Shown here: piece after piece, positions 49,006 through 57,865 of the stretch | Layout of the letters: each line of letters begins with the position of its first letter | Position numbering within the stretch: the stretch's first letter is position 1 | Position numbers and translations under genes: made by a program | NCBI RefSeq assembly: GCF_001006325.2 | Contig: NZ_LBIA02000001.1 | Span: 1,861,501 to 1,925,500 of the forward strand | DNA from: Afipia massiliensis | Lineage (GTDB): Bacteria; Pseudomonadota; Alphaproteobacteria; Rhizobiales; Xanthobacteraceae | Reading direction: 5' to 3' | Length of the DNA: 64,000 nt | Notes under the pieces: model-generated | What the model was told of the DNA's origin: nothing | Databases searched by the model: none | Seen by the model: the letters and a program-made list of their open reading frames with translations, nothing else

Positions 49006-50202
49006 ATGTCAAAGAAAGTCTCAGAGCAAACTGTCGCTGCCAAAGCCGTCAACGACAATCCGCGCTTCGCGAACCGCTCCGAACTTCTCGGCATTCTGGT
49101 GCTGGCGATACTGCTGGTCGTCATCCTGCCGCTCACCCTCGACAACTTCCGGCTCAATCTCGTCGCGAAGTATCTGACCTACGCCTTCGTGGCGATTGGT
49201 CTGGTGATTTGCTGGGGCTATGGCGGAATTCTCAGCCTCGGGCAGGGCGTGTTCTTCGGCCTCGGCGGCTATTGCATGGCGATGTTTCTCAAGCTGGAAG
49301 CATCCAGTGTCGCGAACACCAAGATCCAGTCGACGCCCGGTATCCCGGACTTCATGGACTGGAATCAGATCACGCAGTTGCCCCTGTTCTGGAAGCCGTT
49401 TCACAGCCTGTCGTTCACGATCATCGCGATCATCGTGGTTCCGGCGATCTTCGCCTTCATCATCGGCGCCGCCATGTTCAAGCGTCGCGTCGGCGGCACT
49501 TACTTCGCGATCATCACTCAGGCGATCGCCGCGATCCTGACCATCCTCATTATCGGTCAGCAGGGCTACACCGGCGGCGTCAACGGCATTACCGATTTGC
49601 GCACGCTGAAGGGCTGGGACATCCGCACCGACAACGCCAAGTTCATTCTCTACTTCGTGGAAGTGGCCTGTCTGTTCGGCTGCATTGGAATCGCGCAGTT
49701 CATTCGCCATTCGAAGCTGGGCCGCATTCTGGTCGCTATGCGCGAGAAAGAGGATCGCGTCCGGTTCTCGGGCTACAGCGTCGCCAATTTCAAAATCTTC
49801 GCTTTCTGTGCCGCCGCCGTGTTCGCGGCCATCGGCGGCGCGATGTTCGCCCTGCAGGTCGGTTTCATGTCGCCGTCCTTCGTCGGCATCGTTCCGTCGA
49901 TTGAAATGGTGATCTATGCGGCGGTGGGCGGTCGGCTGTCCATCCTCGGCGCAGTCTACGGCACGCTGCTGGTCAATTTCGCCAAGACGAGTCTTTCGGA
50001 ATCGTTTCCCGAGCTTTGGCTCTTCGGCCTCGGCGCGCTGTTCATCGCGGTGGTGCTGGCTTTCCCGAACGGCCTTGCGGGAATCTGGCGAGATTACGTT
50101 CAGAGCCGCATCGATCGCCTGATCGCATTTCGCAAGGCAAAGACGGGCGGCAAGAGCGGCTGGACCGGCGGCTCTGTCGCCGACGGCGCACCGGCGGAAT
50201 AG
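49006..50202 (+). CDS. urtC: Urea/amide ABC transporter permease UrtC
   Basis: LivM-type permease of 398 residues with about ten hydrophobic segments, including LVICWGYGGILSLGQGVFFG and a conserved cytoplasmic loop SKLGRILVAMREKEDRVRFS typical of branched-chain/urea permeases. ATG 49006 has AAGG eight bases upstream; GTG 48988, overlapping the urtB stop as GTGA, is the alternative. The gene is embedded in a longer open frame that begins inside urtB and is not real there. Confidence 0.92.
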   Translation: MSKKVSEQTVAAKAVNDNPRFANRSELLGILVLAILLVVILPLTLDNFRLNLVAKYLTYAFVAIGLVICWGYGGILSLGQGVFFGLGGYCMAMFLKLEASSVANTKIQSTPGIPDFMDWNQITQLPLFWKPFHSLSFTIIAIIVVPAIFAFIIGAAMFKRRVGGTYFAIITQAIAAILTILIIGQQGYTGGVNGITDLRTLKGWDIRTDNAKFILYFVEVACLFGCIGIAQFIRHSKLGRILVAMREKEDRVRFSGYSVANFKIFAFCAAAVFAAIGGAMFALQVGFMSPSFVGIVPSIEMVIYAAVGGRLSILGAVYGTLLVNFAKTSLSESFPELWLFGLGALFIAVVLAFPNGLAGIWRDYVQSRIDRLIAFRKAKTGGKSGWTGGSVADGAPAE

Positions 50203-50211
50203 GAGCACATC

Positions 50212-50967
50212 ATGCTTGTCGGTCATCAACCCAAGGAATTCCTGCTCGCGGTCGAGGCGCTCACGGTCTCGTTCGACGGCTTCAAGGCGGTGAACGACCT
50301 ATCGTTCTACGTCGACGAGAACGAGATCCGCGTCATCATCGGTCCGAACGGCGCTGGCAAGACCACGGTGCTCGATCTGATTTGCGGGAAGACCAAGGCG
50401 ACATCCGGTTCGATCCAGTTCCGCAGTCAGGAACTGACCAGGATGAAGGAGAACCAGATTGTCCAGGCCGGCGTCGGCCGGAAATTCCAGACGCCGTCGA
50501 TCTATGACGATCTCACCGTGTTCGAGAATCTCGAAATTTCCTATCCGCGCGGCCGCACGGTATTCGGCGCGCTGACGTTTCAGCGCGATGCGACGGTGCG
50601 CGACCGGGTGGAGGAGGTCGCCGAGATGATCTTCCTGAAAGATCGCCTCGGCATGAGCGCCGAATTGCTCAGTCATGGCCAGAAGCAGTGGCTCGAGATC
50701 GGCATGCTGCTGATCCAGGACCCTGACCTTCTAATGCTCGATGAGCCGGTGGCCGGCATGAGCGTCAGTGAGCGGATCAAGACGGCCGAATTGCTCAACC
50801 GCATCATCAAGGATCGCTCGGTGCTGGTGATCGAGCATGACATGAAATTCGTCGAGGACATCGCGCACAAGGTGACCGTGCTGCATCAGGGGAAGATCCT
50901 GTCGGAAGGTTCGATGGAGATGGTCAAAAACGATCCCAAAGTTATTGAAGTTTATCTCGGCCACTAA
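50212..50967 (+). CDS. urtD: Urea/amide ABC transporter ATPase UrtD
   Basis: LivG-type ATPase of 251 residues: Walker A IGPNGAGKTTVLDLI, Q-loop region GRKFQTPSIYDDLTVFENL, a slightly unusual signature LSHGQKQWLEIGM typical of UrtD, Walker B LLMLDEPVAGM, and the H-loop VLVIEHDMKFVED. GGAG precedes ATG 50212 and the gene begins nine bases after urtC. Confidence 0.95.
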   Translation: MLVGHQPKEFLLAVEALTVSFDGFKAVNDLSFYVDENEIRVIIGPNGAGKTTVLDLICGKTKATSGSIQFRSQELTRMKENQIVQAGVGRKFQTPSIYDDLTVFENLEISYPRGRTVFGALTFQRDATVRDRVEEVAEMIFLKDRLGMSAELLSHGQKQWLEIGMLLIQDPDLLMLDEPVAGMSVSERIKTAELLNRIIKDRSVLVIEHDMKFVEDIAHKVTVLHQGKILSEGSMEMVKNDPKVIEVYLGH

Positions 50968-50989
50968 GTCCCGGTTCAAGGAAGATATC

Positions 50990-51679
50990 ATGCTCTCGAT
51001 CTCGGACCTTCACGTCGCCTACGGACAGAGCGAAGTGCTGCACGGCCTCAACGTCTCCGTCGCCCCCAACGAGATCGTTGCGATCATGGGCCGTAACGGC
51101 ATGGGCAAGACCACGCTGATGAAGTCGCTGATGGGGATCGTTCCGACCAAGAGCGGTTCGGTCACCATGGAAGGCAGTGAGCTCGGCACGCTCAAGAGCT
51201 ATGAGCGCGTCGCCAAGGGGCTGGCCTATGTCCCGCAAGGCCGCATGATCTTCTCGACCATGACGGTGAAGGAGAACATCGAAACCGGGCTGGTCACGTC
51301 GGGCGAGAAAGAAGTGCCGGGCGACATCTATGAGCTGTTTCCGGTGCTGCTCGAGATGAAGGGCCGGCGCGGAGGCAATCTCTCCGGCGGTCAGCAGCAG
51401 CAACTTGCGATTGCGCGCGCGCTCGCCACCAAGCCGAAGGTTCTTCTGCTGGACGAACCCACCGAAGGCATCCAGCCGTCGATTATCCGTGAGATGGCGC
51501 GCACGCTGAAGCGCATCCGTGACGAGCGCGGGCTGTCGATCATCGTCTCCGAGCAGGTCCTCAGCTTTGCGCTGGATGTGGCCGACCGCGTTCTCGTGAT
51601 CGAGAACGGCGAGATCGTCCGTGACGAGAAGCGTGACGGCATCGATGCCGCGCAGGTCGCGAAATACCTTTCAGTTTAA
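50990..51679 (+). CDS. urtE: Urea/amide ABC transporter ATPase UrtE
   Basis: LivF-type ATPase of 229 residues: Walker A MGRNGMGKTTLMKSL, KGLAYVPQGRMIFSTMTV, signature LSGGQQQQLAIARAL, Walker B VLLLDEPTEGIQPSII (the TEGIQPSI form is typical of UrtE), and switch region IVSEQVLSFALDVAD. AAGGA precedes ATG 50990. It forms a heterodimer with UrtD. fmdA follows 28 bases later. Confidence 0.95.
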   Translation: MLSISDLHVAYGQSEVLHGLNVSVAPNEIVAIMGRNGMGKTTLMKSLMGIVPTKSGSVTMEGSELGTLKSYERVAKGLAYVPQGRMIFSTMTVKENIETGLVTSGEKEVPGDIYELFPVLLEMKGRRGGNLSGGQQQQLAIARALATKPKVLLLDEPTEGIQPSIIREMARTLKRIRDERGLSIIVSEQVLSFALDVADRVLVIENGEIVRDEKRDGIDAAQVAKYLSV

Positions 51680-51707
51680 CGACGACGTAACCAGGGGAGC
51701 ATCCAAA

Positions 51708-52937
51708 ATGCCAGATACACTGATCAAGGTCGATCTCAACCAGTCGGCCTACGACAACGACAAGATCCACAATCGCTGGCATCCGGAGATCCCGATGGTG
51801 GAATGGGTCAGTCCGGGCGATGATTTCATCATCGAGACCTACGACTGGACCGGCGGCTTCATCAAGAACAACGACTCGGCCGATGACGTTCGCGACATCG
51901 ACCTGTCGATTGTGCATTTCCTGTCAGGTCCGATCGGCGTCAAGGGCGCGGAGCCTGGCGACCTGCTGGTCGTCGATCTGCTTGATGTCGGCCCGATGAA
52001 GGAGAGCCTGTGGGGCTTCAACGGCTTCTTCTCCAAGCAGAATGGCGGCGGGTTTCTGACCGACCACTTCCCGCTGGCGCAGAAGTCGATCTGGGACTTC
52101 AAGGGTATGTACACCTCGTCGCGGCACATTCCCGGCGTCAACTTCGCGGGGCTGATTCATCCCGGCCTGATCGGCTGTCTACCCGATCCGAAGATGCTGT
52201 CGATGTGGAACGAACGCGAGACGGCGCTGATCGCGACCAACCCGACCCGGGTGCCGGGGCTTGCCAATCCGCCGTTCGGGCCGACGGCGCATATGGGCCG
52301 CATGAAGGGCGACGCCAAGGCGAAGGCCGCGGCTGAAGGCGCGCGTACCGTTCCGCCGCGCGAGCATGGCGGCAACTGCGACATCAAGGATCTGTCGCGC
52401 GGATCGAAGATCTACTTCCCGGTCTATGTTTCCGGCGCAGGTCTTTCGATGGGCGATCTGCATTTTAGCCAAGGCGATGGCGAGATCACTTTCTGCGGCG
52501 CGATCGAGATGGCAGGCTGGCTGCACATCAAGGTCGATGTCATCAAGGACGGCATGGCGAAGTACGGCATCAAGAACCCTGTGTTCAAGCCGTCACCGAT
52601 GACGCCGAACTACAAGGATTTCCTGATCTTCGAAGGCATCTCGGTCGACGAGGCCGGCAAGCAGCATTATCTCGATGTGACGGTTGCCTATCGTCAGGCC
52701 TGTCTCAACGCCATCGAGTATCTCAAGAAGTTCGGGTATTCCGGCGCTCAGGCCTATTCCATTCTCGGAACGGCGCCGGTGCAGGGACACATCTCGGGCG
52801 TCGTGGACGTTCCGAACGCCTGCGCCACGTTGTGGCTGCCGACGGAGATCTTCGACTTCGACATCATGCCCTCGTCGGCGGGGCCGATCAAACACATCAA
52901 GGGCGGCATTGACATGCCGCTGTCACAAGACAAGTAG
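51708..52937 (+). CDS. fmdA: Formamidase (acetamidase/formamidase family)
   Basis: Hydrolyses formamide to formate and ammonia in the cytoplasm. The 409-residue chain begins MPDTLIKVDLNQSAYDNDKI and shows the family blocks NRWHPEIPMVEWVSPGDDF, IHFLSGPIGVKGAEPGDL-like region, HPGLIGCLPD, PPREHGGNCDIKDLSRGSKI and GDLHFSQGDGEITFCGAIEM. GGGGAG precedes ATG 51708. Placement after urtE argues that the transporter imports formamide or related amides, with ammonia as nitrogen source. No urease gene is in this window. Confidence 0.94.
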   Translation: MPDTLIKVDLNQSAYDNDKIHNRWHPEIPMVEWVSPGDDFIIETYDWTGGFIKNNDSADDVRDIDLSIVHFLSGPIGVKGAEPGDLLVVDLLDVGPMKESLWGFNGFFSKQNGGGFLTDHFPLAQKSIWDFKGMYTSSRHIPGVNFAGLIHPGLIGCLPDPKMLSMWNERETALIATNPTRVPGLANPPFGPTAHMGRMKGDAKAKAAAEGARTVPPREHGGNCDIKDLSRGSKIYFPVYVSGAGLSMGDLHFSQGDGEITFCGAIEMAGWLHIKVDVIKDGMAKYGIKNPVFKPSPMTPNYKDFLIFEGISVDEAGKQHYLDVTVAYRQACLNAIEYLKKFGYSGAQAYSILGTAPVQGHISGVVDVPNACATLWLPTEIFDFDIMPSSAGPIKHIKGGIDMPLSQDK

Positions 52938-53026
52938 CTCCCGCGCGACGTGGAGGCGGTGCGTATCTTGCCGCCTCTAGGTTCGCCGGATCGAGAGACA
53001 ACAGGACAAACCGAGGGAGACGGGCT

Positions 53027-53365
53027 GTGCCGGTTTACGAATACCTTTGCAACGATTGCGGACCATTCACCGACATGAGGCCGATGGCCGAGTTTGAGGC
53101 GCCGCAGGACTGTCCGCATTGCGCTGTCCGGGCGCCGCGGGTCATTCTCACCGCGCCACGCTTCTCGTGCATGCCGGCGGAGAAACGCAAGTCACACGCG
53201 ATCAACGAGCGGAGCGCCAATGCGCCGAAAACGCTGAACGAATACAAGGCCTCGCATCGACCGGGCTGCGGCTGCTGTTCGACCAAGCCGTCGCGGCTGG
53301 TGACGAAGACCCGCAGCGGAGCCAAAAGTTTTCCGACCGCTCGGCCGTGGATGATCAGCCATTAG
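53027..53365 (+). CDS. fmdB: FmdB-family zinc-ribbon protein
   Basis: A 112-residue protein starting MPVYEYLCNDCG at GTG 53027, with two CxxC pairs (CNDC, CPHC) typical of the FmdB zinc ribbon and a second Cys group CGCC near residue 90. FmdB was proposed as a regulator of the amide operon in Methylophilus; its molecular role is unproven. It ends the operon, 89 bases after fmdA. Confidence 0.88.
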   Translation: MPVYEYLCNDCGPFTDMRPMAEFEAPQDCPHCAVRAPRVILTAPRFSCMPAEKRKSHAINERSANAPKTLNEYKASHRPGCGCCSTKPSRLVTKTRSGAKSFPTARPWMISH

Positions 53366-53422
53366 CAGGACCGCCAAGCCTTGCGAGCAGCACGACAGCG
53401 CTTGTGACTGATCGCGCGATTT

Positions 53423-54310
53423 TCAGGCCGCGCTCGACACCGGTTCTTCCGCCGCGACGTGGTTTGTCAGCGTGCCGATGCGTTCGATCCGGACCTCTAC
53501 GGTGTCATGAGGCTTCATCCACACGGGCGGCTTTCGCGCGGCTCCCACTCCGGCTGGCGTTCCCATCACCAGGACGTCGCCCGGCTCAAGCGTCATGCAG
53601 CCCGACAAGAATGCGATCGTTTCGGCGACGTCAAAAATCATGTCGCTGGTGTTGGCGTCCTGCATCGTGACCCCGTTCAGGATCGTTTCAATCCGCAGTC
53701 CTTTGGCGCCCGCGGGCAGTTCGTCGGCCGACACGAACACGGGTCCAAAGGCACCTGTCGCATCGAAGTTCTTTCCAACCGTCCATTGCGTTGTCCGCCT
53801 CTGGTACTCCCGGATCGAGCCGTCGTTGAAAATTGAATATCCCGCGACGTGCTCCAGTGCGGCACTACGCTGAACATGCCGGGCCCGCTTGCCGATAATG
53901 GCAACGAGCTCTCCTTCGAAATCGAGCGTGTTCGAGATGGCGGGGCACACAATCGCTCCGCCATGGCCGACGAGCGAACTGGCGGTGCGCAGGAATATGA
54001 CCGGGTCCTGCGGCCGATCCATTTTGGACTCGGCCGCATGATCGAGATAGTTGAGCCCAAGGCAGAGAATCTTTCCCGCAACGGGGGCCGGCGGCAGCAG
54101 CCGAAGCGATGACAGCGGCCGTGTTTCGCAATCCGGGTGGGTCACAAGCGCGGCAATGATCTGGCTAAAGACACTCGGGCCAAGCTGGAGCAGTGCGCCC
54201 AATTCCTGCGGCAGGCCGGGCGCGACATCGATCAACCGCGTCACGCGATCTCCGGCTTGCAGTATTCCCAGCCGCGGAGCGCCATGCTCCTCAAAATTCA
54301 CCAGCCGCAT
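53423..54310 (-). CDS. Fumarylacetoacetate hydrolase family protein
   Basis: A 295-residue enzyme of the FAH/5-oxopent-3-ene-tricarboxylate decarboxylase fold. Metal ligands are in DFEGELVAIIGKRARHV, and the surrounding blocks are LCLGLNYLDHAAE, GYSIFNDGSIREYQRR, GKNFDATGAFGPVFV and MGTPAGVG. Such enzymes cleave or decarboxylate beta-dicarbonyl acids; the substrate is unknown. ATG 54310 is used rather than a TTG one codon earlier. The GntR gene lies upstream on the same strand. Confidence 0.9.
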   Translation of the reverse strand: MRLVNFEEHGAPRLGILQAGDRVTRLIDVAPGLPQELGALLQLGPSVFSQIIAALVTHPDCETRPLSSLRLLPPAPVAGKILCLGLNYLDHAAESKMDRPQDPVIFLRTASSLVGHGGAIVCPAISNTLDFEGELVAIIGKRARHVQRSAALEHVAGYSIFNDGSIREYQRRTTQWTVGKNFDATGAFGPVFVSADELPAGAKGLRIETILNGVTMQDANTSDMIFDVAETIAFLSGCMTLEPGDVLVMGTPAGVGAARKPPVWMKPHDTVEVRIERIGTLTNHVAAEEPVSSAA

Positions 54311-54347
54311 CAACCGTCTCCCGACACCGTCAACGTGTCAGGATTAT

Positions 54348-54386
54348 AAATCGATATTTTTGGCAATAGTCAAATATTATCGATTT
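54348..54386. promoter_or_regulatory. Candidate GntR operator upstream of the FAH gene
   Basis: AAATCGATA and TATCGATTT are inverted copies 21 bases apart, in an AT-rich gap 38 bases upstream of the FAH start. The adjacent GntR-family gene makes autoregulated or substrate-responsive control plausible. Confidence 0.45.
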
Positions 54387-54413
54387 TTATTTTCCGGCCA
54401 TGGAACGGCCCCG

Positions 54414-55109
54414 TCACTTTTCGCTGGTTTCAAAGCGGGGCGTGATCTGGGACACGAGCTTGGCAGTGTGCTCAATGTGCCGGTTGAGGAGCTTTATGGC
54501 TTCCGCGGTGTCTCGCGCGAGGACTGCGCGCGCAATTTCTTCATGCTCCTTTTTGGTGTCTCTTTTCGCTGGCGTGGCTCGTGCGGACAGCGACCGATAG
54601 CGTGCAGATTGCTCGAACAGGGTCGCGTCGAAATCGATCAGCCATCTGGTCCCGCAAGCTGCGATGAGCGAGGCATGGAAAAGCTGGTGACGTTGCTCCC
54701 ATTCGGGATTGATCCGGGTTGGCTCGCCTGGATCCTGCATTGGCGTCGCGGACAAACGGTGCAGCGCCAGTACGATGCCTTCCTCGTATTCGCTTCCGCC
54801 GCGGGCAATCGACTCCCGCAGCGTGATCTCGTTCAGCAGGCAGCGCGTCCGCGTCAGCTCATTGAGTTCATCAACCGAAACAGCCGGTACGCGAAATCCG
54901 CGCTGGTCCAGTTGCACGACGAGGCCCTCGGCCGACAGACGACTCAAGGCCTCGCGGACCGGACTTGCACCGGTGCCGTAACGCTCGCGCAGGACATCGA
55001 TCGCCAGCCGTTGTCCGGGCAGGAAGACGGCAGAACGAAGATCGCGCCGGATCTGCTGCTCGACCGATGACGTCAGCGTCACGCCCGGATTTGTTTTGGG
55101 GCTGTTCAC
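54414..55109 (-). CDS. GntR family regulator (FadR/FCD subfamily)
   Basis: A 231-residue DNA-binding regulator. The winged helix occupies about residues 12-80 (RRDLRSAVFLPGQRLAIDVL, YGTGASPVREALSRLSAEGL) and the C-terminal FCD effector domain, helical, about 90-220 with likely metal-binding His and Asp residues (FHASLIAACG; EHEEIARAVLARD; LNRHIEHT). Start GTG 55109. It probably controls the downstream FAH gene. Confidence 0.9.
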   Translation of the reverse strand: MNSPKTNPGVTLTSSVEQQIRRDLRSAVFLPGQRLAIDVLRERYGTGASPVREALSRLSAEGLVVQLDQRGFRVPAVSVDELNELTRTRCLLNEITLRESIARGGSEYEEGIVLALHRLSATPMQDPGEPTRINPEWEQRHQLFHASLIAACGTRWLIDFDATLFEQSARYRSLSARATPAKRDTKKEHEEIARAVLARDTAEAIKLLNRHIEHTAKLVSQITPRFETSEK

Positions 55110-55564
55110 GATTCTTCAGCTCTGTGCGTTGTTCTGTCTTGCAGGAAATCAATTGAATTTCACTATAACAGCTGAGAAGTGAGGTGGGGCGTCCATCGGC
55201 GTTCGTCGCGTAATTTATGCGTCCGCTAAGCGCCCATGCCTGGCCGCCGCCTGAATCTTCCGGTGTCATAACGAGTAGATTGATCTCGATCAAAACCGCA
55301 GGGCGGAAGTTCGAGTCTTCCCGGAACTGCCAGTTTCAGAAACTACAACAACCGGACTGCGCCGCAAGCCGTTTCGCACGGCTTGCGCAGAATGGGACGC
55401 GCCACGGCTGCCGCGCGAGCGTCGCTGACGACGTTAGTTTCGACATGCGAAATCGACAGGCTGTCGGATGACGGATTTCGCTGAAGACTTCGTGTTCCAT
55501 CTGCGTTACCAGAACCAGCCAATGCGCGAAGATGCGTTGGTTAGAAAATAAATTGGGAGATGAA
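55110..55564. other. Intergenic region with a tRNA-derived fragment
   Basis: No gene is apparent. It holds the promoter side of the divergent GntR gene, a piece resembling the 3' end of tRNA-Arg (55291-55332), and the promoter of the binding-protein gene at 55565, whose start follows GGGAGATGAA. Confidence 0.5.
55291..55332. repeat. tRNA-Arg 3' fragment, candidate attR
   Basis: Same orientation as 39745-39786, 37 of 42 bases equal, ending TGCCA. Anticodon-arm half and T arm are recognisable; the rest of a tRNA is missing, so it is not a functional tRNA gene. Confidence 0.7.
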
Positions 55565-56767
55565 ATGTTACGCTTTTGTTTGCGAGTTGTGCCGTTTGCG
55601 ATGATGGCGACCACGGCGGCGTGGGCCGAAACACCGGTGAAGGTCGGTGTGCTTGCCGACATGTCGGGCCTCTATTCCGATATCGGTGGCCAGGGAGCAG
55701 TCGATGCTGTTCGCATGGCAATCGAAGACTTCAAGCCGGCGGCCAATGGGTTGAAGGTCGACATCATATCGGCGGATACCCAGAACAAGCCGGATATTGC
55801 AACCGGGCTGGCACGCAAGTGGTTTGATACTGAAGGTGTCGATGTTCTTGTCGATCTGCCGACAAGTGCGATCTCGCTCGCAGTCGGCTCTCTCGTCAAG
55901 GAGAAGAACAAGGTGGCGCTTTATACCGCGTCGGCCAGTTCGGATCTGTCCGGCAAGGCGTGCACGCCCAACACGGTGCATTGGACGTACGACACCTGGG
56001 CCCTTTCGCACGGGACCGGCGCTGCGATCACCAAGAACGGCGGCAAGAGCTGGTTTTTCCTGGTCGCCGACTATGCCTTCGGACAGGCGCTTGAGCGCGA
56101 TGCATCGGGCGTGGTGAAGGCGAATGGCGGCACGGTGCTTGGATCGGTGCGTCATCCGCTCGACACCAAGGATTTCTCCTCCTTCATCCTGCAGGCCCAG
56201 GCGTCGAAAGCCCAGATTATCGGTCTTGCCAACGGCGGCGGCGACACCGTCAACTCGATCAAGACGGCGGCCGAGTTCGGCTTGTTGCAGGGCGGGCAGA
56301 AGCTTGCGGGCATGCTGCTCTTCATTTCCGACATTCACACCCTTGGCTTGAAGTCGGCGCAGGGACTTCTTCTGACCACCGCGTTCTATTGGGACTACGA
56401 CGAAAAGACGCGCGCCTTCGGCGAGCGGTTTGCCGCACGCAACGGCGGCAAGTATCCGTCGATGACCCAGGCCGGAGCCTATTCGGCGACGCTTGCCTAT
56501 CTCGCCGCTGTCAAGGCAACCGGCAGCGCAAAGGATGGGGCCGCCGTGGTCAAGGCGATGCGCGACGCCGGGCCGATCAATGACCCGCTGTTTGGTGAAA
56601 CCACCATCCGGGTTGATGGCCGTGCGGTCCATCGCATGCTGTTGGTCGAAGTCAAAAAGCCGGAAGAGTCCAAGAAGCCTTTTGACTATTACAAGGTGGT
56701 CGCCACCATCCCGCCAGCGGAGGCTTTCCGCCCCCTCAACGAAGGTGGCTGCCCGCTCGTCAAATAG
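55565..56767 (+). CDS. Periplasmic branched-chain-amino-acid-type binding protein, orphan paralogue
   Basis: A 400-residue solute-binding protein with signal peptide (MLRFCLRVVPFAMMATTAAWA). It follows the same fold and wording as the protein at 32574: VGVLADMSGLYSDIGGQGAV, WFFLVADYAFGQALERD, HPLDTKDFSSFILQAQASKA, GLKSAQGLLLTTAFYWDYD. No permease or ATPase genes are adjacent. ATG 55565 follows GGGAG. It is convergent with the Bug-family gene, separated by a strong hairpin. Confidence 0.9.
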   Translation: MLRFCLRVVPFAMMATTAAWAETPVKVGVLADMSGLYSDIGGQGAVDAVRMAIEDFKPAANGLKVDIISADTQNKPDIATGLARKWFDTEGVDVLVDLPTSAISLAVGSLVKEKNKVALYTASASSDLSGKACTPNTVHWTYDTWALSHGTGAAITKNGGKSWFFLVADYAFGQALERDASGVVKANGGTVLGSVRHPLDTKDFSSFILQAQASKAQIIGLANGGGDTVNSIKTAAEFGLLQGGQKLAGMLLFISDIHTLGLKSAQGLLLTTAFYWDYDEKTRAFGERFAARNGGKYPSMTQAGAYSATLAYLAAVKATGSAKDGAAVVKAMRDAGPINDPLFGETTIRVDGRAVHRMLLVEVKKPEESKKPFDYYKVVATIPPAEAFRPLNEGGCPLVK

Positions 56768-56813
56768 GCGGAAATCGCGGGTCGTTCATCCGCAATTGCC
56801 TCATCTCATTGTA

Positions 56814-56854
56814 GCGGCCGGCAAGTCCAGCATCACGCTGGACTTGCCGGCCGC
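56814..56854. terminator. Long perfect hairpin between convergent binding-protein genes
   Basis: GCGGCCGGCAAGTCCAGC and its exact reverse complement form an 18-bp stem around ATCAC. It lies 46 bases after one stop and 30 before the convergent one, so it can serve both as a bidirectional terminator; a T-run is lacking. Confidence 0.75.
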
Positions 56855-56884
56855 GTACGTTTGTGCGAGTTCGCCTCGCGCAGG

Positions 56885-57865
56885 TCAGTCCAGCTTCACG
56901 CCTGCCTCGGTGACGACCTTCTGCCAGCGCACGGTTTCCGCAGACACCATCGTGCCGAACGCCGCGCCGGTGACATCGGGAACGTCGGTGCCGTTGCGCT
57001 CCCAGGCATCCTTGATTGTCGCCGTCTGCATCGCCTTCTGAAGTTCCTTGATCATGCGTTCGACGATCGCCGGCGGCGTTTTCTTCGGTGCGAAAACGCC
57101 ATACCAGGTCGAGACTTCATATCCCGGCACACCGGCTTCCGCAGCCGTGGGCACATCGGGGAACGCCGGGACCCGTTTTGGCGCCGCGACCGCAAGCGCG
57201 CGCAACTGTCCGCCCCTGATTTGCGGTGCGGATGAGCCGAGCCCGTCAAACACGAGCGGTACGTGTCCGGCGACGAGGTCAGCCATCGCGGGCCCCGCCC
57301 CGCGATAGGGCACGTGAATAATGCGCGTCTTGGTCAGGATCTTGAACAGTTCGCCAGCGAGATGATGTGTGGTCCCGGCGCCGGCCGAGCCATAGTTCAG
57401 CTTGTCGGGATTGGCGCGCAGATAAGTGATGAATTCGGCGAGGGTCTTGGCGGCAACCTTGTCAGGATTGACCACGATGACCTGCGGAGGCCGCGCGATC
57501 AGCGCCACCGGCACAAAATCCCGTTCGAGATTGTAGTCGAGATTGGGATAGATCGCCGGAGCGATCGCATGATGGGCGGCACCGACGAAGAAGGTATAAC
57601 CGTCAGGCGCGGCCTTGGAGGCTTGCGATGCGCCCACGGTGCCACCCGCACCTGCGCGGTTCTCGATCAGCACGCGCGTTCCCAGTTGCGTGTCGAGTTG
57701 GGCGGCAAGCGGACGCGCGAACGCGTCGGTACCGCCGCCGGCTGCGAACGGCACGACAAAGGTGATCGGCTTTTCCGGCCAGGTTTGGGCCTGGGCCTTG
57801 CCGGCCACGGCCAACGAACCGGCCACAAGTGCGAGTAAAGCGTACCGACTGAATTTCAGAGTCAC
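56885..57865 (-). CDS. Bug-family (tripartite tricarboxylate-type) substrate-binding protein
   Basis: A 326-residue periplasmic binding protein of the TctC/Bug group with signal peptide ending KAQAQ. It carries WPEKPITFVVPFAAGGGTDAFARPLA, VLIENRAGAGGTVGASQASKA, LNYGSAGAGTTHHLAGELFK and HVPYRGAGPAMADLVAGHV, the fingerprints of the family, which bind carboxylates such as citrate, glutarate or aromatic acids. GGAGG seven bases before GTG 57865 fixes the start. It is divergent from the TonB-dependent receptor gene. Confidence 0.92.
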   Translation of the reverse strand: MTLKFSRYALLALVAGSLAVAGKAQAQTWPEKPITFVVPFAAGGGTDAFARPLAAQLDTQLGTRVLIENRAGAGGTVGASQASKAAPDGYTFFVGAAHHAIAPAIYPNLDYNLERDFVPVALIARPPQVIVVNPDKVAAKTLAEFITYLRANPDKLNYGSAGAGTTHHLAGELFKILTKTRIIHVPYRGAGPAMADLVAGHVPLVFDGLGSSAPQIRGGQLRALAVAAPKRVPAFPDVPTAAEAGVPGYEVSTWYGVFAPKKTPPAIVERMIKELQKAMQTATIKDAWERNGTDVPDVTGAAFGTMVSAETVRWQKVVTEAGVKLD

